A DNA stretch of 64,000 nt, taken from contig CAXAMN010023339.1 in the NCBI GenBank assembly GCA_963970005.1, forward strand, positions 144,702 to 208,701. The letters are read 5' to 3'. Under the pieces are notes generated by a model. That model did not search any database and was not told where the DNA came from. It saw only the letters and a list, made by a program, of their open reading frames with translations. The DNA is from Durusdinium trenchii. Lineage: Eukaryota > Sar > Dinophyceae > Suessiales > Symbiodiniaceae. How positions within the stretch are numbered: position 1 is the first letter of the stretch; each line of letters begins with the position of its first letter. A program made the translations under genes and the position numbers. This document shows, piece by piece, positions 1 through 10,438 of the stretch.

Positions 1-490
1 CCAGTCCTCAGCAGTGACCAAAAATCATGGAATTTACAGCGTTTTTTGTGGCTGTCCGGCAAAAAACACCGCAAAAACCGATGGTTTTTGATGCGTCTCG
101 GTTAGAAAAATGACCGAAAAAAGACCAAAAACCAGGAAAGATTTTGTCAGAAAGGGTTTTTGAGGCTTTTGGAGGCTTCAAAATTGCACAAAACTATGGT
201 ATTTACAGGGTTTTGTGCACCTTCCCGGCAGAAAACGCCGGTATTTACACGGTTTTCTGCGCTTTTCCAGCGCTCAACCGTGGTGCGCCTTTGGATCGAC
301 GGCTACAAAATACCGTAAATACCAGTGTTTTCAGCTCCTCCTGTCTTCAAGCGTGGCCTTAGACCTTGCCGCGGCTGTGGATCGACGGCAACGAAACCTC
401 GTAAATACCAGTGTTTTTGAGCACGTCCTGTTTGCAAGCATGGCCTGCGGCCACGCAATTTACAGGGTCGCCGCACGTCACTATGTAAAT
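1..490. repeat. Diverged direct/inverted repeat tract with TATTTACA-type motifs
   Basis: The motif GG(T/A)ATTTACA followed by a T-rich stretch occurs near 33, 197, 240 and 455, and its reverse complement (GTAAATACC) near 311 and 401. Two units starting with GGATCGACGGC (about 292 and 379) are direct copies of roughly 87 bp. Short reading frames through the tract exist in several frames and look like by-products of the repetition. No transposase or terminal structure was recognised. Confidence 0.45.
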
Positions 491-3259
491 CCGAAGTTGC
501 ATTTGAGAAATATGTGACTCCTTTTGAAGGCACGTCAACCTGTATTGAAGCCGCTAGACCGCTACAGCTTCTGGAGGTTTTGTCAAGCGCTTGTGCATTA
601 GTTTTTCTTTCATCACGCTCACTCACTTCTCTTCAAACAAGTGGGGGGCCTCTCACCTCCTCCCGGATTACGCCTGATTCCCTGCTACCTTTCGTTCACC
701 ACCCTCCTCTCTCAAGTTTATATATATAACTATATATATATATAATTGATTGTATTCTAGACTTGGGTGCCTTGGGGCATTTTTTTAAAGATTTCCTTGC
801 CTTATAATGTCGTTTGTATGCTTACAACTCTGCCCCTTGTTGAAGTCCAAGATCTCCTTGCCTCATCGCCACAGGTGGTTCCCCTACATGGCCTGCGGCA
901 TTTGTTTGGCAGTGCCGTGCCTCCTTGTGGGATGGGTGGCGGCCACGCCCTGGAAGGCACGGTGGATGCCGGTGGCTGGACTGGATGGTGGCTCCGCCAC
1001 TGGAACTCAGAGCCGAGTAGGGACCTGATGATTCTTCTTCCTGGCAGCTTCTACTCCCGCTCGGGGAGTTGGTTAGTAGAGCTGAGCCGATGGTCTTTTT
1101 CGAGCATCGCAGCGCGCGGAGCGATCCCTACGCCCCAGATCCCTAATTCTGGTCAAGCAAAGGTGGCTTTACATTTGAGGGGTCTTGGGTGGTGAATGTA
1201 ACTATTTGCTTACATGATCTTACATTGATCGTTTGGGTCCTCTTTTTCATGTTTTTTTAAAAATACAATATATAAAGCATTTATGTTTTACAATGGTCTG
1301 ACTCGGCAGCGAGGACAACCTCCCCGAGTCTCAGGGTGGAATATTCTAGTTGTCTAGTCTCAGGGTCAACCCATTCAGTTGGATTCCAGGCATTTAAGCT
1401 AACCTCGTGATTTTTTCCGGAACACTTGGGGGTTTTCAGAACACTTGCTTGCCGTTCTGTCGGGGCGTGTGGGTTGTCTGAATCCTGAATACGGAAAACA
1501 AATATCCACAGCAACGCCCTGCCCCTATCGCATGACTCACAGCAGCATCCTCTCGATTCCTCTCGTCTCTTCTCGGAGGTGGAGCGAATGCACTTTGAAA
1601 GCAGGCGACGTGGACAACGTGACTGGCGAGCCGAAAACACACGACGTTAGACTTGTCACCTGGTGAGTTCGCCCCGTTCGCCCGGTTTGCAGTGTGCACG
1701 GTTGAGGTCAAAAGCCTTTAGAGTCTTTGGGGTGTGTGCTATCCAGCCAAATCATGAAGTTGGGCATCTACATTGTACTGGTCCCAGTCACAGCCTGTGC
1801 GTGGTCCAAAACATACGGAAGGCGTAGCTTATTCTGAAGGTTCGGACCGGCTTGTGTTTTCATGAAACTCCAAGCCCCAGACTGGCACGAAATCGCGGGA
1901 GGGATTGATTGTTGATGTGGCTTTCTGGGAGATTCAATCCCTCACACAATACTGTGAGGGAGAGATTCGTTCCACCAGCTTTCTCGGAATGCGTCAAGAC
2001 CCCTTGACGTGCTTTTGAGAAGCCCCGATCAGACGTGAGACCCGTTGGGAAAGGATGACCCCCTCAAACACCATGAGCCAGATGATCCAAATGACTGCGG
2101 AGTTTCAACATGACAACATGATACATGGTTGATTCATAAATCCTAACATGGACTGTAAGGCCAGGCCTGAGCGGGTTTGATTCATCAAGAGTCAAGAGTC
2201 TACACTTTTCATGGTCCAAGTGGCCATTTTGGGACCCTGAGGTTCCATGAAACTCATAACCCTCCGGTGCTGAGCTGAAGTGTAGCTTCCCAAACCCTTC
2301 AAAGTTGAGCTTCCCAAAACAGCTCAAAAAGACCATGTCCGGAACATGGCACCATTTCTGAGACAAACATCACGACCCTTCAGGTGATCCCCAAGTACTT
2401 CGGGTCATTGAGCCGTGATCCCCTCCGGCCCTGTCACCTCTCAGAACCTCCTGGGCGATGGAGCCACCGGAGTACACCCCGGTGCGGCCGTTGACGTTCC
2501 TCGACCACCTCACCGGACCCAAGGCCTCACCGTTCGGAGCCGACGGGCCTCACCGGTATCACTCGGTTTTCGGACCCGGTTGGCACCGGTCAGACCGAGA
2601 GGGTTGGAGAGTGTGGAGGGGGTGGTTTGTTGGGGGCCGGTCCGTGTGGCCCCCAGTGTTCCCAACGAGTCATCTAGAGGCGGCTTTGGATTTGATGGTG
2701 TGTTTGCGTGTTTCTCCGCATGTTTGGGTTGCCGAATGGAGCGGTGTGTTTGGGTGTCTTCTTGGGGGTATGACGGTATTAGAATGTATTAGATGATAGG
2801 CAGTTAGTGCAAGAGTTTCATCCACAAACACGACCAGGGTTGCTTATTGAACCAACACGGTCTTAGAAATGGGTTTGGAATGGTTTTGGGCCCAAATATC
2901 CGCATGAAGGCCAGACCTTTCTGAGATTCTGCACATAACAGACGCTGAAAGATGGGTATGACAATTCCAGTTTGGTCGTTCCGCATTTTTTGAAACACAT
3001 TTATCAATACCTTTTCCAGTCACATCGCTAGCAAGACTTCCAAATGTCATCAGTTTGGCCTGCATTACATTTGGTCCAGGTAGCGAAAGTTAGCTCGACT
3101 TCATGCACTTTGACTCGTGAGTTATGACATGTTATGACTGAAAAGATTTGCTTCACACCAGTCAGCAAAAAGAACACGACCAGGCCACGTGCGTTTCCCC
3201 ATGTTTCGGGCCAATGTCCAGACCTTTTGTAGCTCTCAAGCCTTCGTTTTGTCAACTCA
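491..3259. other. Unassigned stretch, no convincing gene
   Basis: There is an AT microsatellite near 720-745. A 142-codon open frame (767-1195, plus) and overlapping frames at 2415-2796 (plus) show no family motif; the latter could be a GC-richer exon, but two frames are equally open. Nothing else is supported. Confidence 0.4.
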
Positions 3260-3535
3260 GCCCCCAGAATTGGCTCCCACCCCGAAATTCGCGACGGCCG
3301 CATCCTCACCTTCGGCCAGTTTAACGCGACGGAGAAGCCCTACTGTGGCCCGTCGTTTTGCTTCAGCTCCGAGTCCGCGAATTGCTTCCAGAAGCATCCG
3401 GCCCAGCTGTGCGCCTCGGTGCCGACTGCCTTTTTTGCAAATGGCGCTCGCTGTTTTTGGGCGGTTTCGGGGACGAGAGCTGGGAGAGGTCCTTCTTTTG
3501 TTCAGATTGATATAGCTGGGCGGAGGATTCATTGA
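3260..3535 (+). CDS. Probable terminal exon of an unidentified cysteine-rich protein
   Basis: A frame following a pyrimidine-rich CTCAG acceptor stays open for about 91 codons to a TGA at 3533-3535. Its composition is protein-like: it begins around RIGSHPEIRDG, passes through a segment with five spaced cysteines (motifs YCGPSFCF and ANGARCFW) and ends in QIDIAGRRIH. The two other frames on this strand and one on the minus strand are also open here because the region is GC-rich, so coding is inferred from the sequence character only. The cysteine spacing would suit a secreted or lumenal domain, but no family is recognised. Upstream exons were not found. Confidence 0.45.
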   Translation, partial: APRIGSHPEIRDGRILTFGQFNATEKPYCGPSFCFSSESANCFQKHPAQLCASVPTAFFANGARCFWAVSGTRAGRGPSFVQIDIAGRRIH

Positions 3536-4699
3536 ACTCAAAGTTGACTGGCAGAGTTTTTTAATGAACCGATTAAACCATGCTTGAACCTATATTTGAA
3601 CCCTGCGCAGATCCTGGAATTTCAAGGACCGTCAACAAGCGAAAAGTGATGGCTGGACTGTGACCCACGATATGTAACAGCATAATTAGCAATCACAGTC
3701 TTGCAAAAAGTCAGGAACAGATAATGGTCCAATGTGAGAAGGTTTTGCTGCTATTGTTCTTTCCAAGTGGTTGCAAAGTTTGTTACTTGGACGGTAAATC
3801 CAACTAATATCAACTAGTAAGATTCAGTTCGTTTAAAATTGATATGTTGTCATTTTCGGGCTGGATTGAAGTGTTACTCTTCGATTCATTCGGACCCAGC
3901 TACCGACTAGGAATGACACATGAGACTCCTCCGAGTCCCGACCTGCGTTTAGAACCCAACAAGCTTGTTGGGCAAGCCCAACCGTGAACTCAGTCCTTGG
4001 AAACCGTGAGGAAACCGTGAACGTCCCTTGCTTCAAGGTATGAAGGCGGTGTATTTATGCATCCAGTACATCGTCTCAGGCCAGTCCAGTCACAGAGACG
4101 GGGGGGCCTTGGAGACGGGGGGCCTTGGGAGGTGGGCGAATGAATTCAGTCCACCCCAGGCACTGAATGCATGGTGCACTGAATGCATTGGACAGGGACA
4201 TGTGGCAGGATTTTTGCTGTCGGCAGATTCAGAGTGGATGGCAGAAACGTCACATGGCTTTCTTAATCGATCTCTATCTAGAATCTGCCGAATCCATCGT
4301 TCAACCTGTATATACTCCGAACTGAATGTATCCGATCTTGCAGAATTTGTCAAGTTCAGAGATGAAGTAGATTCATCTCATGTTAATGTGTTGCAAGAAG
4401 TCATTCATCATCGATCGGTGATGTGTTATCTTAATGAGATAGAGTCAATGTAGATTCGGGAGTACGGAACATCCTGGAACATGTCCAACACATGAAGATC
4501 TTGCCGCGGCTCCTTTGTTTTCAATTTGCAAGACGCTGTGTAGGCAGACCCCGTCAAAGCAAAACACAATTGGGAATGGAACCAAGAGTTCTGAGGGGAG
4601 TATGTATACTATGTACATACGGCAACGCTTTTTAAATTCATGGTGGCCTGGCCAGAGCAATCGGCTCCGGCGGTAGTATAAAATTCCTGTTCACCTGTT
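3536..4699. other. Unassigned stretch before the retrotransposon
   Basis: A 141-codon open frame at 4028-4453 (plus) has no recognisable motif and no splice or start context that singles it out. This is the flank into which the retrotransposon inserted. Confidence 0.35.
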
Positions 4700-4717
4700 T
4701 AAAAAATCGTATGTTTA
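4700..4717. repeat. Target-site duplication, copy at the element's 3' end
   Basis: TAAAAAATCGTATGTTTA here is identical over 18 bp to 14755-14772. The bases outside and inside the match differ at both ends, which fixes the element's borders. Long variable duplications are typical of target-primed reverse transcription by LINE elements. Confidence 0.9.
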
Positions 4718-4795
4718 TCGCCGACTTCAAGCGGTCCAAGCGCGGCACAAGTGGCAGCGCTGTGGTCACAGAGCGAGCTCGTGAGACGCAGTCGG
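4718..4795 (-). other. Retrotransposon 3' UTR
   Basis: These 78 nt lie between the ORF3 stop and the target-site duplication. They are GC-rich with no tail. On the minus strand the end reads about CTTGAAGTCGGCGA. Such a short tail-less 3' end presumably contains whatever the reverse transcriptase recognises. Confidence 0.6.
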
Positions 4796-7700
4796 CTAGA
4801 AAGGCCGGGCAACATCGCATGCCCGCCGGATAGGTCGCGAACTCGTCCAGTCGCGAACCAAAGATGCTACTCGATCAAGTGTTTCAAGGGAAATCGAAAG
4901 ACAAAAGCCACCAACCGGATTGAAAATACCCAAAGAAGAGCGATCCATCCCTTCAAACAAAAGATCTTCAAAACCAAAATGGCGGCAAAAGACCTGCAAA
5001 GATTTCCTGACCGGGCGTAGGGCACTGGTCATCAAAGGTCGTGTAAAATGACGATCTACCGGGAGGAGTTCAAACCTATTGCTCGAGCTCATAAACATGG
5101 GGAGAGGAAGGCCCAGCTCCCGAACAAGGAGGAAAACCATCTCAAACCAGCTGATGGCGTATAAGCCAGAATCACCAACACCACAAACAAACAATCTGTT
5201 TATGATCTCGCGAATGAACTCAGTACCACCAGGGTGGTTGTGTACAAAAAAGGTGGTATCCCAGTTGATTGGCAATCGCTCTGTACAGGAAACTAAAAAA
5301 GGTCGTCTCTCACGGGTAGTGGTCAGGTCAAGGTGTCCCTGAGAGGCAGGCGCAGCAGCAGCCGCAGCGGCTTCCTGGTCCTGCACGAAGACAGCCTTGA
5401 AAAACCTGAAGAGAACAGCTGTGCGCTTCAGCATGTTTTCATGATAGCCAATTGCTTTCGTCCGAAGCTCCGCCAGCGAATGCGGCAGTGTTCGATTGGT
5501 GAATCCTGCCTGGACATCGACTGCAGAGTTCCATCTCTTAACCCAGTCGTGAAAGCCGTCTTCATAGCTTAAGTCCGTAAGGTGGGAAGGCCACCAATGA
5601 AATATCGGCATGCAATCATGTAAATCATGCAGCAAATCACGGATGCGAAGCCAAACATCTTGGTTGCTCCAATGAGTTGGTACTGACATGGAGGCCAAAA
5701 GGTGGTGTACTCCATCAACTGTGTGTTTGGAGTCCACCCACAAAAAAGCCTGAACTCGAACCCGACTAAGCCAGTGGAGCGCTGAAAGAACCGCCGTTGC
5801 CTCCGCCCGCGGGATCGTCTGAGAGAGCCCACGGAGCCAGCCTGAGCTTAAGACCTTGCCAGCGGTAGCACTGGTAACGCTCCAGGAACACATGTTGAAG
5901 GCACTGACGGGCCCTTTGTGACATGAGCCATCTGTGAACAAATGATGCGGTGACAAGGCTTCCACACATTCAAACGAGCTGATGTCATCTGGCAAGGCCG
6001 CCAAGGCCAGCCACCATTCAGAAAGCCACGGATTCCGTGGACACAGGAGGTGTTGCTGGAAAGCGCGAGGCCAGGCGTTGATGTCCTGTGGCCAATCCGG
6101 AATTGATTCCCGAAGTTGAGCTTTGAGTGGGCAGTCCAACCAGTGTGTGACCGAATCAGGAACTCCACAATGGGGACAACCCGACTTTGAGACATCAAAT
6201 TTGGCCTTCATGTCGTTGGCGATGAACGCCCCTGAATGCAAGGCATGTAGCAGTCCACGGTCACCTGACTCCAGGGTCTTGCCCTGCTCATACATCAGGA
6301 AGGGGTCCAAATCATGGAGATCTGTCATAGATTTCCGATGCTGCAGGGACGGAGCTAAATGTTGCAACCAAGCGTCCAGAAGAAGCATGGAAAGTTGTGA
6401 CCAGTCAACCAAAAGGACGTCAAAGGTGAGTCCGAAAGTTGTGGTGACATATGGAGGAGCCAGACTCCAACCCAAGGATTCACAAAGTACATGAAGCTTT
6501 GAAAAGGGCCCCGGGCAAAGCTTGCCTGCAAAAGTGAATTCAAAGTGTTGCCAAGCTGGCTTTATGTTGGAGTCTTTTGACACAAGACGTCGAAATGTTT
6601 GGAAGGTCCGTATCACCTGATAGAATCCAGGGTCAGCAAGAGGCTGGTGCGACAGGGTGAGCCGCAGTGCCGTGTTCACGCCAGCAGTCTTCTGCTTCAA
6701 GCATTTGCAGGCCATAGTACGGAGATGTCCAAGGTGACTGTCCGCAAAAAGACATGCTTCAGCTCCATACAGTGCTTGAGGCCAGAAAGACAAAGGAAGA
6801 ATGGAGATCTTCTGAGCAACTGGTGCACGGGATGCTGTAAGTCTTCCCCATTTAGCTTCCAATGATTCAAACCGAAGACGCAAGTGGTGATTCCGCAGCA
6901 TATTGCAAAAAGTCATACTGCCGCCCAAGTCCCTTGCTGCAAAATTACAGGCCAATCCAAGAGTGCGTAGAGTATGCCGATCCGCTGTGTGGAGAGCCCA
7001 TGTGAAGGTTTTGTTGGGATCAGCTTCCATCAACCACATGGCGAGGAAGGCCTCGTTGGCAAAGTGTGCTCCCACTACATCTTCAACTGTTGAGCCCATC
7101 AAAGAAAGATTGTCAACGAAGCTAAATGAGTGGACATTTGGACGGAAGAACCTCATGTATATGTGCCAAGCATAGTTCAGCTGGACCATGCCGTAAACTG
7201 ACATGGCATCTCCTTCCGGTAGTCCAACCAAGGTAGTTGTGGCTTCGCTCAACTGGTCATGTACCAAAAAAGCACGTGTGCAGCGAGAGAGGAAATCCTT
7301 CCAAAGTCCTGTGACCTGCTGTGGAGCTCCCAGATGGTCAGCCAGAAGGAAGGTATGTTGGCGAGGGATCCGGTTGAAGGCTTTGATGAGGTCAGCGCTG
7401 AGCCCAACAAGAGGACGTTGGTCATGGAGAGCAAGCTCTATATGACTCTGCAAGGTCCACCAAAGCTGCGTAGCCTCTTTGGTGGGCATGAAGCCAAACA
7501 TGCAGTCTGGGGCATGGGCGGTCAAGAGCTTCAGGAGTTGACGAGATCGGATGGAACCCCATGTGCGGTAGACCTGGCTGAAGATCACAATTGGTCTGAA
7601 TCCAGGGTCATGTGCACCTGCTTCCTTGGCCAGACAAAGCACAATGCCATGTAGCATCTGTTCCGGCCAGCCAAGTTGTTGGTCTTCAAGACGGTTGAGC

Positions 7701-10438
7701 CACTGCACCAGTGTACCATGCCAATGATCCGGAAGGTGAAGGAGGTCGACATGACCAAGGCCATCAACTCCTTTAGCTGCGTGGGGCTTAAAGCGTCGAA
7801 GCCCTGCTTTCCATTGAGCAACTGTGATGGGTGGTAGTGTCAGTCGCAGCTTCGGAACGAAGGCCTGAATGAATCTGGTAACACGCTCCCAACAGTCTGC
7901 AGGAACATCTGAAAATGCACACCAACGGGCTTTCCAAAATTGAAGAAGAGATTCATGGATCTGATCTGCCTTGTGGAGAAAACGGCGTTGGATCAGCTGA
8001 GCCCCGATTTGACGTGCTTCAGGAGAGGCTATTTCACACACATTCTGGTCAATGCCAGAGACAAGAAGCTCTTGTCCATCTAGAGACCAAGTGGAGGTTC
8101 CCAAAGCAATGTCCTTATCCAGCATAACCTGAGATGACAATGGATCAATGTCAAGTATTTCGTATTCCAGATCATCCCAGAACAGAGTGATGCGTTCAGG
8201 AGGGGCTGGCTTGAGATCTTGATGGAGTGCGAGAAGTGTGCGGTCATAGCGGAGGGCAAAAAGTCGCCGCTTCTGCGAGAGATGCCAATGCTCAAAAGAG
8301 CGGAAGGCCTCCAAAAAGACGTGGTACATGTTGTCAGCAATGGCAAAATTAGGTGGTGCTTGTGGCACTCTTGAGGGTGCAGCTCCTGTGTGCCTGAAAC
8401 TATAGGTCTCCCACCAGCGACTAAATCCATGTCGAAAGCCCCGAGCTTTACGAATGGACATCCAGAGCTCCAGCCGAGCTGTCAGGGCGGTCGGATCCTG
8501 CCGATTGGCTTTAGCTGCATGCGCATAGCTCTGCAACCTCCGGAGCTGCTTAAACCAGTTCTGCACTGCACTGCCCACCTGATCTGATCGGAGTTGAACT
8601 TCAGAACGTCTACTTGGAGCACATGTTCTGGCTATTGGAGGTCGAAGATGCGGAGTCACTTGTTGACACCGGCCACGTTGATTGGATTGAAGTCTTCGGT
8701 CCGGTTGTCCGATGATATGGCCATCGAGACTAGCCTCAAGAGCTGCACCAAAAGCTGCATAGTCGGCAGTAGGATTGTCTGAGGCAAAGAGATGCTCACT
8801 GGGTGCTGAAGTCCAGGTGTCATCAACTGAGTCCCAAGGAATAGCTGAAGGGCGATGCCAAAAACGACATGAAGCCAACAAAGCAGGGACCTCTATGTCA
8901 ACATGAAGTGAGGCGTGTTCAGGAAAAACATCTCGAAGACCAATGTCCCTCGCAAGCTCGATGAATTCCGGACTCATCCATATGTGGTCGCTGACTGCTG
9001 AGTGCTTAGAGGTTGGTTGAATGGTCCAACCCCAATGATCATGAGCAAACTGCTGCAAGTTTTGCCATCCCAGCCGTTGCCAGATGTCGAAAACTTCTTG
9101 ATCCATGCAGTCCGAGTTCATGTCACCCAGAATGACCCTTGGGCCGGAGCAGCCAAAAACAATTTCACCACTGAGCACATGAAGAAGTTGATTGTTCAGC
9201 TGCTTGGAGTTTGGCCATGTCGGCCCTCGTGGGTAGCAGTAGACGTTGCCAACTGTCACCACCAGCCCTGGGAGCACATGACGGGTAGCTTGTAATCGGC
9301 CACAATTGTACTCCTCACTGGGACAAGAAAGCTGAAGTCGTTGAGCTGGAGGATCACTGAGGACGGAGACACCACACCAGGCCCCCGCCCAAGAGGAAGA
9401 GGGACGAACTGGCGCTGCGGCTCCATGGAGGACAGTCGGAGCACGGCCCGCTGCACGGGCTAGCCTTCGGAAGTTCTTGGTGCAAATCGGCTGAGTGAAA
9501 GTGGACAACTGAGTTTCACTGAATGCCCAAATACCTGGACCAAGTCCCAAGGCATGAACCTCCTTGCGAAGTAGTCCAGCCGGATTCGAAGTTCCTATGC
9601 GTAGCACTTCAATGTCTTCAGGACCTGAATGGCTGGCCTCCCCAATGCGTGAGCCATGAGGTCCAGTGAAAACATGAAGGACAACTGAAGCATCCTGTGC
9701 TGTCCAGGAATCTTGCCAACCACCGAAGGCCTGTCCATGGGGTCCGGCAAGAAAAGGCTGAGAGAAGGAACTATGGGGCCACTTCCTTGGCAGGAACAAA
9801 GAGCTAGTAGCAAGACCGACTGGGCCCATCTCTCCCGACTGAAGATCACAGTAGTTCTCGTGAGAGAGCCCCGTGCTGACGTAGGAGTGCTCAGCAAGGA
9901 GAGGAAGACCCAGCGCCAGTGGCCAGCAACCAAGCCCCCAAATGACAATGAAAGACAAGAGCGATCGCAGCTCCAAAATGCGCAAAATACCAGTGAAAGG
10001 TAGCGCGAAAGCGAACAGCCAAAGGTGACAGCTAAAGTCATAGGTCCCACTAAGCATCCCGCGCAGGGACCCAGCTAAGGTATGCCACCATGAAGGGCGA
10101 AGGATTGCGTCATCAAATACCTGAGTCCTCGAACTGAAAGTGAAGATCATGAACAGCTCAACCACAAAGCTGCAGATCAACGAAACATACCCCTGGCACT
10201 GCCTCCGAGATGGAAGGGGGCAGCCCAGGGGGCCGTAGTCAATCCTCAGTGCGCTGCTTCTTTGACAAAAGAGCTTCAAAGCGCTGCATTGCCGAGTCAA
10301 TCTTGTCATCAAGATGTGAGCCCAAATCATTTCGAAGAGAAGCAAGCTGAGTCCCAACCTGAATGCCAGTCTGTTGAACATCTTGTCTAAGGACCCCCAG
10401 CTCCTTTTGTTGGCTGTCAATTGCACTCTTGAGAGCAT
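4796..10438 (-). CDS. Retrotransposon ORF3: endonuclease, reverse transcriptase, zinc finger and RNase H
   Basis: 1880 codons from the first in-frame ATG; its first 66 codons overlap ORF2, so a later start or a +1 shift from ORF2 is possible. Residues about 85-185 hold three or four strongly hydrophobic stretches. Residues about 280-520 are an apurinic-type endonuclease: Glu308 in SETQ, GDMN at 438-441, SDH at 483-485 and a late His512. The reverse transcriptase (about 940-1150) shows FRPI, SADLIKAFN with catalytic Asp1016, GLPEGDAMS (1072-1080) and FVDN (1107-1110) where FADD/YADD is usual. A zinc finger CPHCGVPDSVTHWLDC (C-x2-C-x7-H-x3-C, 1421-1436) precedes RNase H (about 1500-1660) with Asp1503, Glu1546, Asp1569 and Asp1641. 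An alanine run (about 1690-1696) and a C-terminal domain of about 180 residues of unknown type follow. It would nick the target and copy element RNA in the nucleus. Confidence 0.92.
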   Translation of the reverse strand: MLSRVQLTANKRSWGSLDKMFNRLAFRLGLSLLLFEMIWAHILMTRLTRQCSALKLFCQRSSALRIDYGPLGCPLPSRRQCQGYVSLICSFVVELFMIFTFSSRTQVFDDAILRPSWWHTLAGSLRGMLSGTYDFSCHLWLFAFALPFTGILRILELRSLLSFIVIWGLGCWPLALGLPLLAEHSYVSTGLSHENYCDLQSGEMGPVGLATSSLFLPRKWPHSSFSQPFLAGPHGQAFGGWQDSWTAQDASVVLHVFTGPHGSRIGEASHSGPEDIEVLRIGTSNPAGLLRKEVHALGLGPGIWAFSETQLSTFTQPICTKNFRRLARAAGRAPTVLHGAAAPVRPSSSWAGAWCGVSVLSDPPAQRLQLSCPSEEYNCGRLQATRHVLPGLVVTVGNVYCYPRGPTWPNSKQLNNQLLHVLSGEIVFGCSGPRVILGDMNSDCMDQEVFDIWQRLGWQNLQQFAHDHWGWTIQPTSKHSAVSDHIWMSPEFIELARDIGLRDVFPEHASLHVDIEVPALLASCRFWHRPSAIPWDSVDDTWTSAPSEHLFASDNPTADYAAFGAALEASLDGHIIGQPDRRLQSNQRGRCQQVTPHLRPPIARTCAPSRRSEVQLRSDQVGSAVQNWFKQLRRLQSYAHAAKANRQDPTALTARLELWMSIRKARGFRHGFSRWWETYSFRHTGAAPSRVPQAPPNFAIADNMYHVFLEAFRSFEHWHLSQKRRLFALRYDRTLLALHQDLKPAPPERITLFWDDLEYEILDIDPLSSQVMLDKDIALGTSTWSLDGQELLVSGIDQNVCEIASPEARQIGAQLIQRRFLHKADQIHESLLQFWKARWCAFSDVPADCWERVTRFIQAFVPKLRLTLPPITVAQWKAGLRRFKPHAAKGVDGLGHVDLLHLPDHWHGTLVQWLNRLEDQQLGWPEQMLHGIVLCLAKEAGAHDPGFRPIVIFSQVYRTWGSIRSRQLLKLLTAHAPDCMFGFMPTKEATQLWWTLQSHIELALHDQRPLVGLSADLIKAFNRIPRQHTFLLADHLGAPQQVTGLWKDFLSRCTRAFLVHDQLSEATTTLVGLPEGDAMSVYGMVQLNYAWHIYMRFFRPNVHSFSFVDNLSLMGSTVEDVVGAHFANEAFLAMWLMEADPNKTFTWALHTADRHTLRTLGLACNFAARDLGGSMTFCNMLRNHHLRLRFESLEAKWGRLTASRAPVAQKISILPLSFWPQALYGAEACLFADSHLGHLRTMACKCLKQKTAGVNTALRLTLSHQPLADPGFYQVIRTFQTFRRLVSKDSNIKPAWQHFEFTFAGKLCPGPFSKLHVLCESLGWSLAPPYVTTTFGLTFDVLLVDWSQLSMLLLDAWLQHLAPSLQHRKSMTDLHDLDPFLMYEQGKTLESGDRGLLHALHSGAFIANDMKAKFDVSKSGCPHCGVPDSVTHWLDCPLKAQLRESIPDWPQDINAWPRAFQQHLLCPRNPWLSEWWLALAALPDDISSFECVEALSPHHLFTDGSCHKGPVSAFNMCSWSVTSATAGKVLSSGWLRGLSQTIPRAEATAVLSALHWLSRVRVQAFLWVDSKHTVDGVHHLLASMSVPTHWSNQDVWLRIRDLLHDLHDCMPIFHWWPSHLTDLSYEDGFHDWVKRWNSAVDVQAGFTNRTLPHSLAELRTKAIGYHENMLKRTAVLFRFFKAVFVQDQEAAAAAAAPASQGHLDLTTTRERRPFLVSCTERLPINWDTTFFVHNHPGGTEFIREIINRLFVCGVGDSGLYAISWFEMVFLLVRELGLPLPMFMSSSNRFELLPVDRHFTRPLMTSALRPVRKSLQVFCRHFGFEDLLFEGMDRSSLGIFNPVGGFCLSISLETLDRVASLVRDWTSSRPIRRACDVARPF

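Noticed and set aside
4090-4453. Overlapping ORFs of 87 and 141 codons on opposite strands
   Set aside because: No motif, no splice or start context, and composition matches the surrounding non-coding DNA.
5569-9456. Numerous 60-150-codon ORFs on both strands inside the retrotransposon
   Set aside because: All are shadows of ORF3, whose domains account for the sequence.
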